The notes: generated by a model not told the origin, from the sequence alone. Numbered from the stretch's first letter, positions 15,854-24,869 are shown. The stretch is 56,420 nt of DNA from Ruegeria sp. HKCCD8929 (GCF_013031405.1 NZ_WPZY01000023.1:1-56420); one strand, 5' to 3'. Numbers and translations: made by a program.

Positions 15854-17176
15854 ATGGACGTGCTCGATCAACCCAACTCAATGACATCGTTCTGGATGCC
15901 GTTCTCGGCCAATCGTGATTTCCTTCGCGAGCCCCGGATGATCCAATCGGCCGAGGGGATGTATTACACCAGTTCCGATGGTCGCAAGGTCATGGACGGC
16001 ACTGCCGGACTGTGGTGCGTCAATGCGGGCCACCGAGACCCTCTCATCGTTGAGGCCGTACAAAAACAGGTGCATGAGTTGGACTATGCGCCGAATTTCC
16101 AGTTCTCGCATCCTCAGGCATTTGAGCTGTCTGCAAAGCTGACAGCAATGATGCCGGACGGAATGAACCATGCGTTCTTCACCAATTCCGGGTCGGAATC
16201 CGTGGATACGGCGCTCAAGATCGCGCTGCATTATCACCGGATGCGGGGGGACGCCGCGCGGACACGTTTGATTGGGCGCGAGCGCGGTTACCATGGGACC
16301 GGATTCGGCGGCATCTCCGTCGGCGGCATTGTCAAGAACCGCATGCATTTCGGAACGCTGCTGGCCGGCGTGGATCACCTGCGTCACACACATGACCTTG
16401 ACCGAAACGCGTTTTCGCGTGGCTGCCCGGAACACGGCGCTGCCCTTGCCGATGATCTGGAGCGAATTGTCGCGCTGCACGATGCATCGACCATTGCGGC
16501 CGTAATCGTTGAACCGATGGCAGGATCTACCGGAGTGCTTCTGCCACCCAAGGGATATCTGAAGCGGCTGCGCGAGATCTGCGACCGGCATGGTATTCTG
16601 CTGATCTTCGATGAGGTCATCACTGCCTTTGGCCGGTTGGGTGCGGCGACAGCGTCGGAGTATTTTGGTGTGAAACCCAACATCATCACGACCGCCAAGG
16701 GGCTGACCAACGGCGTCATTCCGATGGGCGCGGTCATCGTGTCCGAAGAGATCTACAATTCGGCGATGGAGAACGCGGATGTGCCGATCGAGCTGTTTCA
16801 CGGCTATACCTACTCGGCCAATCCGGTGTCCTGCGCCGCCGCGTTGGCAACTCTGAAGAGCTATGAACAGAACGACCTGTTCCGCCGCGCCGCCTTGCTG
16901 TCGCAGCCGTGGGAAGATCAACTTCACAGCTTGAAAGGCCTGCCGAATGTTATCGATATCCGCAACCTCGGGCTGGTGGGCGCGATTGAACTTGCTCCGC
17001 GCGATGGTGCACCAGGCGCCCGGGCCTATGAGGCCATGAAACGTGCCTGGGACGCCGGGCTTATGATCCGGGTGACCGGAGACATCATCGCCCTGTCACC
17101 GCCTCTGATCATCTCAGAGCCCGAAATAACAACCCTGTGCCAGACGCTTGGCGAGGTACTGGCCGAATTGCCGTGA
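15854..17176 (+). CDS. Omega-amino acid:pyruvate aminotransferase (class III PLP enzyme)
   Basis: The 440-residue enzyme is a class III aminotransferase of the beta-alanine:pyruvate type. PLP lysine K282 lies in TTAKGLTNG and the cofactor-binding aspartate D253 in IFDEVITAFGR; the early SFWMPFSANRDF motif is typical of omega-transaminases. The likely reaction is beta-alanine (or 3-aminoisobutyrate) plus pyruvate to a semialdehyde plus alanine. This is judged from the next genes, a CoA-acylating semialdehyde dehydrogenase and an alanine dehydrogenase that regenerates pyruvate. GAGGA abuts the annotated ATG, so the GTG two codons later (15860) is an equally likely start. Taurine is an alternative substrate, but no Xsc gene is present. 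Confidence 0.85.
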   Translation: MDVLDQPNSMTSFWMPFSANRDFLREPRMIQSAEGMYYTSSDGRKVMDGTAGLWCVNAGHRDPLIVEAVQKQVHELDYAPNFQFSHPQAFELSAKLTAMMPDGMNHAFFTNSGSESVDTALKIALHYHRMRGDAARTRLIGRERGYHGTGFGGISVGGIVKNRMHFGTLLAGVDHLRHTHDLDRNAFSRGCPEHGAALADDLERIVALHDASTIAAVIVEPMAGSTGVLLPPKGYLKRLREICDRHGILLIFDEVITAFGRLGAATASEYFGVKPNIITTAKGLTNGVIPMGAVIVSEEIYNSAMENADVPIELFHGYTYSANPVSCAAALATLKSYEQNDLFRRAALLSQPWEDQLHSLKGLPNVIDIRNLGLVGAIELAPRDGAPGARAYEAMKRAWDAGLMIRVTGDIIALSPPLIISEPEITTLCQTLGEVLAELP

Positions 17177-17207
17177 CCCCAAAACGCTAATCCAAAGGAC
17201 CGACATC

Positions 17208-18719
17208 ATGAAAGATGCAGCCCCGATCACCGCGATCGGTCACTACATTAGTGGCCAGCGCACCGTCCCATCCGGCGAGAATACGCAACCAGTCTATAAC
17301 CCTGCCACCGGCGAGCAAACGGGACAGGTCTCACTGGCATCGGTTCAGACCGTGAACGAAGCCGTGGCCGCCGCCAAGGCCGCGTTTCCAAAGTGGTCGA
17401 ACACGCCGCCGATCCGCCGCGCCCGGCTGATGAACAACTTCCTGGCGCTGGTGCGTCAGCACAAGGACGAGCTGGCCCGCGCTATCACCGTGGAGCACGG
17501 CAAGGTGTTCACCGATGCGCAGGGTGAAGTAGAACGCGGCATCGACATCATCGAATTCGCCTGCGGTATCCCGCAGCTTTTGAAAGGGGATTATACCGAG
17601 CAGGTTTCGACCGGCATGGACAACAGGACCACGCGTCAGGCCTTGGGCGTTGTGGCAGGCATCACTCCATTCAACTTCCCTGTCATGGTGCCGATGTGGA
17701 TGTTTCCCATCGCCATCGCCGCAGGCAACACCTTCATCCTGAAGCCCTCGCCGACCGACCCGTCCGCGTCGTTGCTCTATGCCGATCTGATGAAAGAGGC
17801 CGGGTTCCCCGATGGCGTGTTCAACGTCGTTCAGGGCGACAAGGTGGCGGTTGATGCTCTGCTGGAAAACGACGACATAAAAGCCGTCTCTTTCGTCGGC
17901 TCGACCCCGATTGCCAACTACATCTACGAAGTGGGCGCACGTCACGGCAAGCGGGTTCAGGCTCTGGGTGGTGCGAAAAACCACATGCTGGTGATGCCCG
18001 ATGCCGACATGAACAAGGCCGCTGACGCCCTGATCGGCGCCGCATATGGCTCGGCTGGCGAGCGTTGCATGGCGATCTCAGTCGCTCTGCTGGTCGGTGA
18101 TGCAGCCGACAAGCTGATGCCGGTGCTGAAAGAGCGGGCCGAAGCCCTGAAGGTTAAGAACGGTCTGGAGTTGGACGCCGAGATGGGTCCGATCGTGACT
18201 GCTGCTGCACGTGACCGGATCAAGGGATACATTGACTCCGGCGTTGAACAAGGTGCTGACCTGCTGGTCGATGGCCGCAACTACGCAGTCGAAGGCCACG
18301 AAGACGGCTACTTCCTCGGCGGAACCCTGTTCGACAACGTCACGCCCGAGATGAAGATCTACAAGGAAGAGATCTTTGGCCCGGTTCTGTCCTGCGTTCG
18401 TGTCTCGAACTTCGCCGAAGGCCTGCAGCTGATCAACGACCATGAGTTCGGCAACGGCGTGTCGCTGTTCACCCGTGACGGCAATGTCGCACGTGAGTTC
18501 GGCAAGCAGGTTCAGGTCGGCATGGTCGGTGTGAATGTTCCGATCCCGGTGCCGATGGCCTGGCACGGGTTCGGCGGCTGGAAGAAGAGCCTGTTCGGCG
18601 ACATGCACGCTTACGGCGAAGAAGGCGTTCGTTTCTACACCAAACAGAAATCCATCATGCAGCGTTGGCCCGAAAGCATCTCGGAAGGTGCTGAGTTCGT
18701 CATGCCGACGGCAAAATGA
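17208..18719 (+). CDS. mmsA: CoA-acylating methylmalonate/malonate-semialdehyde dehydrogenase
   Basis: This 503-residue aldehyde dehydrogenase has the MmsA features: the signature FNFPVMVPMWMFPIAIAAGN (about 155-174), the nucleotide-binding SFVGSTPIANYIY, and catalytic C287 in GSAGERCMAIS, where MmsA-type enzymes have this sequence. It converts malonate semialdehyde to acetyl-CoA plus CO2, or methylmalonate semialdehyde to propionyl-CoA. Start at 17208 was taken after the aminotransferase stop; an upstream open frame overlaps that gene and lacks a better signal. It is between the aminotransferase and ald genes, consistent with beta-alanine degradation. Confidence 0.9.
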   Translation: MKDAAPITAIGHYISGQRTVPSGENTQPVYNPATGEQTGQVSLASVQTVNEAVAAAKAAFPKWSNTPPIRRARLMNNFLALVRQHKDELARAITVEHGKVFTDAQGEVERGIDIIEFACGIPQLLKGDYTEQVSTGMDNRTTRQALGVVAGITPFNFPVMVPMWMFPIAIAAGNTFILKPSPTDPSASLLYADLMKEAGFPDGVFNVVQGDKVAVDALLENDDIKAVSFVGSTPIANYIYEVGARHGKRVQALGGAKNHMLVMPDADMNKAADALIGAAYGSAGERCMAISVALLVGDAADKLMPVLKERAEALKVKNGLELDAEMGPIVTAAARDRIKGYIDSGVEQGADLLVDGRNYAVEGHEDGYFLGGTLFDNVTPEMKIYKEEIFGPVLSCVRVSNFAEGLQLINDHEFGNGVSLFTRDGNVAREFGKQVQVGMVGVNVPIPVPMAWHGFGGWKKSLFGDMHAYGEEGVRFYTKQKSIMQRWPESISEGAEFVMPTAK

Positions 18720-18744
18720 TCATCTGATCCAAGGAGTGAAGAAC

Positions 18745-19854
18745 ATGTTCATTGGTGTTCCCAAGGAAATCAAGAACCACGAGTACCGCGTTGGCCTGAC
18801 CCCGGAAAGCGTCGCGGAACTGGTCTCCAACGGCCACAACGTCGTCGTAGAAACCAATGCCGGTGTTGGCATTGGCGCTGATGACGAAGCCTATCGCGCG
18901 GCCGGTGCCGAAATTGCCGCAACCGCCGCCGATATCTTTGCCAATGCCGAGATGATCGTGAAGGTGAAAGAGCCTCAGGCCGTTGAACGCGCGATGCTAC
19001 GCGAAGGTCAGATCCTCTACACCTATTTGCATCTAGCCCCCGATCCGGATCAGACCAAGGATCTGGTCAACTCGGGCGCGGTGTGTATCGCCTATGAAAC
19101 CGTAACCGACGACAATGGCGGCCTGCCATTGCTGAAACCGATGAGCCAGGTGGCTGGCCGTATGTCGATCCAGGCCGGGGCAAGTGCCTTGGAAAAGGCC
19201 AAAGGCGGGCTGGGTGTGCTGCTGGGCGGTGTGCCCGGCGTGAAGCCCGGTAAAGTCGTGGTCATAGGCGGTGGCGTCGTCGGGTTCAACGCGGCCCAAA
19301 TGGCTGTTGGCCTGCACGCAGACGTCACCATTCTGGATCGCAACCCGGCGGTTCTGGAAAAGCTGGAAAACCATTTCGAAGCCTCGGCCAAAGTTGTCTA
19401 TTCGACCAAGGCCGCGCTGGAGGAAGAAGTCACCAACGCCGATCTGGTAGTTGGCGCCGTGCTGATCCCGGGTGCTGCCGCACCCAAGCTGGTCACGCGC
19501 GAGCTGATCTCGAAGATGAAGCCCGGCGCGGTGGTCGTGGATGTGGCCATCGATCAGGGCGGCTGCTTTGAAACGTCCAAGGCCACCACCCATGCCGAGC
19601 CGACCTATGTGGTTGGCGATGTGGTCCACTATTGCGTCGCCAACATGCCGGGCGCGGTCGCGCGCACGTCAACCTATGCACTGAACAACGTCACCCTGCC
19701 CCACGCTCTGGCCATTGCAAACAATGGCTGGAAACAGGCGCTTGCGGATAACCGTCACCTGATGAACGGCCTGAACGTGGCCCATGGCAAGGTGACGTAC
19801 AAGGCTGTGGCCGATGACCTCGGATACGAGTTCGTCGCCCCGGAACTTTGCTGA
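18745..19854 (+). CDS. ald: Alanine dehydrogenase
   Basis: The 369-residue NAD-dependent alanine dehydrogenase begins MFIGVPKEIKNHEYRVGLTP. It keeps the active-site residues R15, K75 (VKVKEP) and H96 (YTYLHLAPD) and the NAD-binding motif GGGVVG at about 175-180. It deaminates alanine to pyruvate, closing the amino-acceptor cycle of the upstream aminotransferase and releasing ammonium. AAGGAG lies upstream of the ATG; the longer open frame seen upstream is a shadow of mmsA. The length is normal for the family. Confidence 0.93.
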   Translation: MFIGVPKEIKNHEYRVGLTPESVAELVSNGHNVVVETNAGVGIGADDEAYRAAGAEIAATAADIFANAEMIVKVKEPQAVERAMLREGQILYTYLHLAPDPDQTKDLVNSGAVCIAYETVTDDNGGLPLLKPMSQVAGRMSIQAGASALEKAKGGLGVLLGGVPGVKPGKVVVIGGGVVGFNAAQMAVGLHADVTILDRNPAVLEKLENHFEASAKVVYSTKAALEEEVTNADLVVGAVLIPGAAAPKLVTRELISKMKPGAVVVDVAIDQGGCFETSKATTHAEPTYVVGDVVHYCVANMPGAVARTSTYALNNVTLPHALAIANNGWKQALADNRHLMNGLNVAHGKVTYKAVADDLGYEFVAPELC

Positions 19855-19872
19855 TCTGAAGCAAAGAAGCGT

Positions 19873-19895
19873 CCCGTCGATCAGCGGTCGACGGG
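19873..19895 (+). other. Intercistronic hairpin between ald and the TRAP genes
   Basis: CCCGTCGA (19873-19880) and TCGACGGG (19888-19895) form a perfect 8-bp stem with a 7-nt loop. No T-run follows, so it is more likely an mRNA-processing or stability element than a terminator. It separates the enzyme genes from dctP. Confidence 0.5.
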
Positions 19896-19920
19896 GCATA
19901 ACACTGAGGAGGAAACCTTA

Positions 19921-20937
19921 ATGATTTCGAAGATTAACCGCCGCGCCTTCGGCGCGATGGGTGGCGCCGCTATGCTGGCTGCGACCACATTCTCCACGCC
20001 AGCCATCGCACAAGAAAGAGTCATTCTGGCGCATGCGATGACCACCGATCACATCTTCCACGCGCTGTCAGAAAAGTTTCAGGAAAACCTGGCCGAAGAA
20101 GCGGCCTTTAACATCGCATACCACCCCGGTGGCGATCTTGGCGACTGGACCTCGCTGTTTGAACAGTCGATGCAGGGCGTGATCCCGATGACCCTGACCT
20201 GGGGGGCCTCCGAGTTCGATCAGCGTCTCGATCTGTCTTGGCTGGGTTACGTCGTATCGAACTGGGAGGACGCACGCCAGGTCTACGGTCCCGGCGGACC
20301 GATGCTGGAAATCTACAACGACATCCTGCACGACCTGGACGTCCACGCCATCGGCATCATCCCGACCGATTTCGGCTCTGTCGTGATCCGCAAGGGTGTC
20401 GGCGCGATGCCTCTGAACCTGCCCTCTGAAGGCGGTAACCTTAAGATCCGCGTCCCCCCGGTGTCAATCGCCGTGGACCGTTTCAACAATCTGGGCTTTG
20501 GCGCCGTGCCGATCCCGCTGGCGGAAGTCTACACATCGCTGCAACTGGGAACAGTTGATGCCCGGGCCTTCTCGACCGCGGTTGAGACCTACAACCTGCG
20601 TGATGTTCTGGAAACCAACATCCTGACCAACGACTACTTTGAAACCGCTTTCTGGTTGGTGAACAAGAGCTGGTGGGACGGTCTGTCCGACGAAGATCGC
20701 GTAACCCTGCAGGCCGCTGCGGATGAAACCGTTCTGTGGTCCTGGGACGAGGCCGAAGGCAAGTCCAACGAGTTCCTGCAAAAGGCGCGCGACGAAGGCA
20801 TCAACGTGGTTGAACTGAGCGATGAGCAGATCGCTGCCGCAGCCCAGATCGTCTACGACACCGAGTGGCCTGCAATGGAGGAAGTTGTTGGCCCCGAAAT
20901 CATGGCCAAGCTGAAGAAAGCCGCTGGCATCGAATGA
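19921..20937 (+). CDS. dctP: TRAP transporter solute-binding protein (DctP family)
   Basis: This 338-residue periplasmic receptor has a signal peptide with a twin-arginine-like start (INRRAFGAMGGAAMLAATTFSTPAIAQ). The mature sequence follows the DctP pattern, including LKIRVPPVSIAVDRFNNLGF and the IPLAEVYTSLQLGTVDA region that carries the ligand-binding contacts. GAGGAGG precedes the ATG. It feeds the DctQ/DctM permease immediately downstream. The neighbouring enzymes suggest beta-alanine or a similar omega-amino acid or sulfonate as ligand; this is inferred only from context. Confidence 0.9.
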   Translation: MISKINRRAFGAMGGAAMLAATTFSTPAIAQERVILAHAMTTDHIFHALSEKFQENLAEEAAFNIAYHPGGDLGDWTSLFEQSMQGVIPMTLTWGASEFDQRLDLSWLGYVVSNWEDARQVYGPGGPMLEIYNDILHDLDVHAIGIIPTDFGSVVIRKGVGAMPLNLPSEGGNLKIRVPPVSIAVDRFNNLGFGAVPIPLAEVYTSLQLGTVDARAFSTAVETYNLRDVLETNILTNDYFETAFWLVNKSWWDGLSDEDRVTLQAAADETVLWSWDEAEGKSNEFLQKARDEGINVVELSDEQIAAAAQIVYDTEWPAMEEVVGPEIMAKLKKAAGIE

Positions 20938-20946
20938 TCAGACTTT

Positions 20947-20981
20947 GTTGGGCCTGCCATCCGGTGGGCCCAACGCTTTTT
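20947..20981 (+). terminator. Hairpin with T-run between dctP and dctQ (attenuator-like)
   Basis: GTTGGGCC (20947-20954) pairs with GGCCCAAC (20967-20974), giving an 8-bp GC-rich stem with a 12-nt loop followed by GCTTTTT. It begins 9 nt after the dctP stop and ends just before the dctQ ribosome-binding site (GGGAGG). It should allow partial readthrough so that the binding protein is made in excess over the permease. Confidence 0.6.
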
Positions 20982-20992
20982 GGGAGGACAAC

Positions 20993-21643
20993 ATGGAACG
21001 AGAATCCAAACAGCACCCGCGAGACCCGGTCGAGCGCGGGGCGTCATTTATCTATGACCCCGAAGTCACCGTTGCCGAGCCACCGGAACACGTTACCGCT
21101 GTTCCCGAATGGGACGTATCTGGTGGATACGCCGCGTTTCTGAAGATCGAAAAGCTCTATGCAGCATTGCTGGCCAACGGCCTTGCCCTTTTCAGCATCT
21201 GCCTGGCGGTTCTGATGTTTGCCCAGGTCGTCTTGCGATACGGCTTGAATTCGCCCTTTGTCGGCATCGAGGAAATGGCCCTTCTGTTCGGCGCCTGGAT
21301 CTACTTTCCGGCCATGGCCTATGTCTCCAGACAAGGAGAGCACATCCACGGCGGAATTCTGACGCTAGTCGTAAGCTCGCCCAAAGTCGTGCAAACCGTG
21401 CGACTGATCATGACCCTGCTCAGCATCGTGGCCTGTGCAGTGTTCGGCTATTTCGCGATCAAGTATGCCTTCTTTGAGATCGAGAAAGGGCGGTTAAGCT
21501 CATATCTCAGATGGCCGAAAGGCATCTGGTCCTTCTCGCTGGTCATCGGCTTTGCCGGCACCCTCCTGGCCCTGCTGATGCAGGCCGCAAACCAGTTCAT
21601 CGACATCCGAATGATGCAATCGAAAGGGGCAGGACAATGCTGA
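20993..21643 (+). CDS. dctQ: TRAP transporter small permease (DctQ family)
   Basis: The 216-residue protein has four predicted transmembrane helices (starting about 60, 100, 145 and 180) and the DctQ motif VVLRYGLNSPFVGIEEMALLFGAWIYFPA. An unusually long polar N-terminal extension of about 55 residues (acidic and proline-rich) precedes the first helix. ATG at 20993 follows GGGAGG; a start 16 codons upstream is possible but has no ribosome-binding site and would sit on the hairpin. The gene overlaps dctM by 7 nt. Confidence 0.88.
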   Translation: MERESKQHPRDPVERGASFIYDPEVTVAEPPEHVTAVPEWDVSGGYAAFLKIEKLYAALLANGLALFSICLAVLMFAQVVLRYGLNSPFVGIEEMALLFGAWIYFPAMAYVSRQGEHIHGGILTLVVSSPKVVQTVRLIMTLLSIVACAVFGYFAIKYAFFEIEKGRLSSYLRWPKGIWSFSLVIGFAGTLLALLMQAANQFIDIRMMQSKGAGQC

Positions 21644-22941
21644 TTTTTGCTATTGCCATCGCGCTGATCGTTGTCCTGCTTCTGCTGGAAATGCCCATCG
21701 CCTTTGCCTTTGGGATCGGCGCACTGTTCTTTGGTGTTGGCACCGGATCGAATATTTCGTTCCTGATCCCCTATGCCTATCAGACAACGACCAGCTTTGC
21801 CTTGCTGGCGCTGCCGCTGTTCGTTCTCGCAGGAACGATCATGGCCGAAGGCGGTATCTCGAACCGATTGCTCGACTTCGTGAACGCTTTCGTCGGCCGT
21901 ATCAAAGGCGGTCTCGGCGCGGTGACCATCGTGACCTGCGCCCTGTTCGGCGCGATCTCTGGCTCGTCCTCGGCGGCGATTGCCGCGATCGGGCAAATCA
22001 TGATCCCGCGTATGGTGAAAGAAGGCTACCCGGTGGGACACGCCACTGCTCTGGTGGCCTGTTCATCAGTTCTGGCCCTAATGATCCCACCATCGATTCC
22101 GATGATTGTCTTCGCGGTGACCGGCGGCTTGTCCGTTGGCGCGGCCTTTCTGTCGACAGTGATCCCGGGCATCATGCTGGCGCTGCTGTATATCATCCTG
22201 AATTTCGTCTTCCTGCGGAACAACGATGAAATACAGGTCGAGCCCAAGCTGCCCTTGGCCGAAGTACGGGTCAAAATCTTCCGGTCGGGCAAGGAAGCGT
22301 TCTGGGCATTGCTGATGCCGCTGATCATTCTGGGAACGATCTATGGTGGGATCGCCACGCCAACCGAAGCAGCGGCAATCGCACTCGTCTACGCTGCGGT
22401 TGTGGGCTTTTTCATCTACCGGGGGCTTACGCCTGCCAGCTTCTGGAAAGGCACCATTCAGGCAGCGATCACGACAGGCTCGATCATTACCGTTCTGTTC
22501 TTCTTGTTCATGATGAGCCGTTCGATGGTCTTGCAGCAAGTTCCGGGCCAAATTGCCGACCTGTTGCTGAACCTGTCGGAAAACAAGATCCTGCTTCTGT
22601 TGCTGATCAACCTCGTCCTATTGCTGATGGGAATGATAGTCGACGACATTTCAGGCAGCGTTCTGGCCGCCGTCGTGCTGTTGCCGGTGGTAACCGAGTT
22701 GGGCGTTCACCCGATCCATTTCGCCGCAATCGTTGGCACCAATCTGGGTCTGGGCAACGTGTCGCCACCTTGTGCGCCGATGCTCTATATGGCTGCTGGT
22801 GTCAGCAAGATCACTCTGGATCGGTATATCGGCATCACGCTTAAGTTCCTATGCCTCGGTCATCTGCCGATGGTCCTTCTTGTCACCTTCCTGCCAGAGC
22901 TTTCACTCTTCCTCCCGAAGATGCTCATGGGCATCCAGTGA
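21637..22941 (+). CDS. dctM: TRAP transporter large permease (DctM family)
   Basis: This 434-residue, twelve-helix permease starts MLIFAIAIALIVVLLLLEMP. It shows DctM hallmarks: FALLALPLFVLAGTIMAEGG, GAISGSSSAAIAAIGQIMIPRM and the second repeat PTEAAAIALVYAAVVGFFIY. It couples sodium-driven uptake with DctP and DctQ. It overlaps dctQ (ATGCTGA). An open frame beginning 126 nt upstream is a shadow of dctQ. It is the last gene of the beta-alanine-type operon and is followed by a strong terminator. Confidence 0.92.
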   Translation: MLIFAIAIALIVVLLLLEMPIAFAFGIGALFFGVGTGSNISFLIPYAYQTTTSFALLALPLFVLAGTIMAEGGISNRLLDFVNAFVGRIKGGLGAVTIVTCALFGAISGSSSAAIAAIGQIMIPRMVKEGYPVGHATALVACSSVLALMIPPSIPMIVFAVTGGLSVGAAFLSTVIPGIMLALLYIILNFVFLRNNDEIQVEPKLPLAEVRVKIFRSGKEAFWALLMPLIILGTIYGGIATPTEAAAIALVYAAVVGFFIYRGLTPASFWKGTIQAAITTGSIITVLFFLFMMSRSMVLQQVPGQIADLLLNLSENKILLLLLINLVLLLMGMIVDDISGSVLAAVVLLPVVTELGVHPIHFAAIVGTNLGLGNVSPPCAPMLYMAAGVSKITLDRYIGITLKFLCLGHLPMVLLVTFLPELSLFLPKMLMGIQ

Positions 22942-22960
22942 AGCCTTAAAGCAGGACCTT

Positions 22961-22989
22961 CACGCCGGGGTTGGGATGGCCCCGGCGTG
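22961..22989 (+). terminator. Strong hairpin terminator after dctM
   Basis: CACGCCGGGG (22961-22970) and CCCCGGCGTG (22980-22989) form a perfect 10-bp GC-rich stem with a 9-nt loop, 19 nt after the dctM stop. The following tract is only weakly T-rich. As a near-symmetric stem it may also end the opposing nnrS/DUF2478 transcript. Confidence 0.75.
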
Positions 22990-23097
22990 ATCGGTTCGGT
23001 CCAGTTGTTCTGATCGCAAGAGGTCGATCAGTTTGAGGGCAATTGAACTGCAAAGTGGCACGGAGCGTTGACTGCATCAGCTCATGCACCACTACGA

Positions 23098-23631
23098 TCA
23101 CGGCGTGGCTTCGAACCAGGTGACCCCTCGCACGGCTATGCACCAGCTCCTGAGGGCGCCACTATCATCCGGCAGTTCTTCGGCAAGACCTTCTGCGAAT
23201 GCCTGAAAGGCGTCCTTGTTTGCTGCGCCGACACCCACCAACACGGGGATGTCGTGTTCCAACGCCCTCCCCATCGCGGCGCAGAAACCTCTGCCGGCGG
23301 CCTCTTCAGGACCGAATTTGTTCAGAATGAACAGGTCGGCACCTTCAAGGCCGCCCCGCTCGACCTGCGCCACCGCTTCGGCAAGGGCTGCCGGATCAAG
23401 CCGGCATGCATCCGAGCCCGCACCGAGGTTCTGGGTGATTTTGATTGCTGGTCCTTCCGGCAATACACAGACGCTCATGTCGCATCCGTTTTGGTAGGCG
23501 GCTGTATAATTCAACTCCTTGACGAGCCCCCGCAGCACTAATCCGTCCGCCCTCAGTTCAGCAGCCAGTTCCGCCAGTAGCCGGTCAGTTTCACCGCGTT
23601 TTTGTGAAGAGACATAAGCGAGTTTCATCAT
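23098..23631 (-). CDS. DUF2478 family protein (nucleotide-binding-like)
   Basis: The 177-residue protein matches the DUF2478 family, found near molybdenum and denitrification genes. It opens with a beta strand and a loop (LAYVSSQKRGETDRLLAELA) where THEP1-like NTPases carry a P-loop; the lysine/threonine pattern here is not canonical. Later segments LNYTAAYQNGCDMSVCVLPEG and GADLFILNKFGPEEAAGRGF fit the family. The start (ATGATGA) overlaps the nnrS stop, so it is co-translated with nnrS. The molecular role is unknown; a chaperone-like or nucleotide-dependent function in anaerobic respiration is a guess. Confidence 0.7.
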   Translation of the reverse strand: MMKLAYVSSQKRGETDRLLAELAAELRADGLVLRGLVKELNYTAAYQNGCDMSVCVLPEGPAIKITQNLGAGSDACRLDPAALAEAVAQVERGGLEGADLFILNKFGPEEAAGRGFCAAMGRALEHDIPVLVGVGAANKDAFQAFAEGLAEELPDDSGALRSWCIAVRGVTWFEATP

Positions 23632-24869
23632 CTCATCCTTTCTGCCTTGCTAATCTCAGCCAACTCCCAATGACGTCGGCCGCTGAGAACCGGGCGCCGC
23701 AGCGGGCCGGTCAATGCCGGTAAAAAGCCGAGCGCAAATGCGATCCAGGCGGCAGGCCATATTGCGGCCGCCAATACCTCAAGTGACTGACCGGGAAAGA
23801 TCGGTGCTGCCAGCCGGATCCAGGTCGCGATCCAAACCAACAGAAATCCAACTGTGAAGCCCGGGTTGGCCCGCATATCGCCGCTTTTGGTATGTGCCGC
23901 CGCCCTGCCCGAAATCGCCATTATCAGCCCCGACATCCCGCCGATTGTTATTGCCTGCAACGCGTCAGCCATTGGATAAATTGCCGGGGCAAGACGCGAT
24001 ACCCCGACGACCATCAGACCAAAGGGCAGCCAGAAAAAGGCAAGATGAAGCGCCGCGAGGAGTGGATTGGTCAGCGCTGACAGGCTTTGCCACCCGCGCA
24101 TGTTCCAAAGCAGCGCCAGCCCGGCGCCGATCATTGCGACATACGCTATGTCGTGTTGGCCGATCAGCTTCGTCACAATGGCGATGACCAGCAGCGCCTG
24201 TGCCGAAACCACCGACATGGCCGAACTCTGACTCGCTCGAGTTCCACATCTATTCAAAGCAAGCCAGTTCTGGGTGAAGGCCGGGATCGCTCGCGTACCA
24301 ATGCTGACCATCAGCACAATGAGTCCAATCAGTAATGGCTGGACCATTGAAAGACTGACCCATGGCGACCCGATCAGCGTTGCCCGCAGAAACAGAACCT
24401 CACCCATAGCAAACGCCACAACCGCCACCGGAAACCCAAGTTTGCGATAGACACCGGTTGAGAGCGGCTGGTGGCCGATGATCCCGGCCAGCAGCAAAAA
24501 ATACCCGGCATTGAGCGTAACGAGCAGCGTATTTGGCACATATGAAGCCAGCGCCATGGCCAGACGTTCGGATACCCAAAACATCAACAGCGCTTTCAGG
24601 ACATTCCCTCGCACCGGAGGCTGTCCCGTCCAGCCCGGAAGCGCGGTCAGCAAGTAACCTCCGATAGCCGCACCGGCAAATCCGAAGATTAGCTCGTGAG
24701 CATGCCAGACGATCAACGGCTCGAGGCCCGGGCTGGGAAGTCCCAGCCGCGCCCCAAGCGGCCACCAAGCGACGGTCAGCATGGCGCACAAAATGGCAGC
24801 TGAGAAAAGCGGGCGGTGCGGGGCCTCCCGGAAATCGCGGAAGAACCTGTTTCTGCCCGCTGAAATCAT
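23628..24869 (-). CDS. nnrS: NnrS family haem/copper membrane protein
   Basis: This 413-residue polytopic membrane protein has about twelve hydrophobic helices and family motifs RPLFSAAILCAMLTVAWWP, WHAHELIFGFAGAAIGGYLLTALPGWTG and GTRAIPAFTQNWL. NnrS proteins protect cells from nitrosative stress during denitrification and appear in NnrR/FNR-controlled regulons. ATG at 24867-24869 overlaps the ubiV stop (ATGA), preferred to a start seven codons upstream. It is the fourth gene of the anaerobic operon led by ubiT. Confidence 0.9.
   Translation of the reverse strand: MISAGRNRFFRDFREAPHRPLFSAAILCAMLTVAWWPLGARLGLPSPGLEPLIVWHAHELIFGFAGAAIGGYLLTALPGWTGQPPVRGNVLKALLMFWVSERLAMALASYVPNTLLVTLNAGYFLLLAGIIGHQPLSTGVYRKLGFPVAVVAFAMGEVLFLRATLIGSPWVSLSMVQPLLIGLIVLMVSIGTRAIPAFTQNWLALNRCGTRASQSSAMSVVSAQALLVIAIVTKLIGQHDIAYVAMIGAGLALLWNMRGWQSLSALTNPLLAALHLAFFWLPFGLMVVGVSRLAPAIYPMADALQAITIGGMSGLIMAISGRAAAHTKSGDMRANPGFTVGFLLVWIATWIRLAAPIFPGQSLEVLAAAIWPAAWIAFALGFLPALTGPLRRPVLSGRRHWELAEISKAERMR

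Noticed and set aside
15854..22941. Taurine degradation operon (Tpa-Ald-TauKLM)
   Set aside because: Gene order is similar, but the sulfoacetaldehyde acetyltransferase Xsc is absent and an MmsA-type dehydrogenase is present, which fits malonate semialdehyde better.
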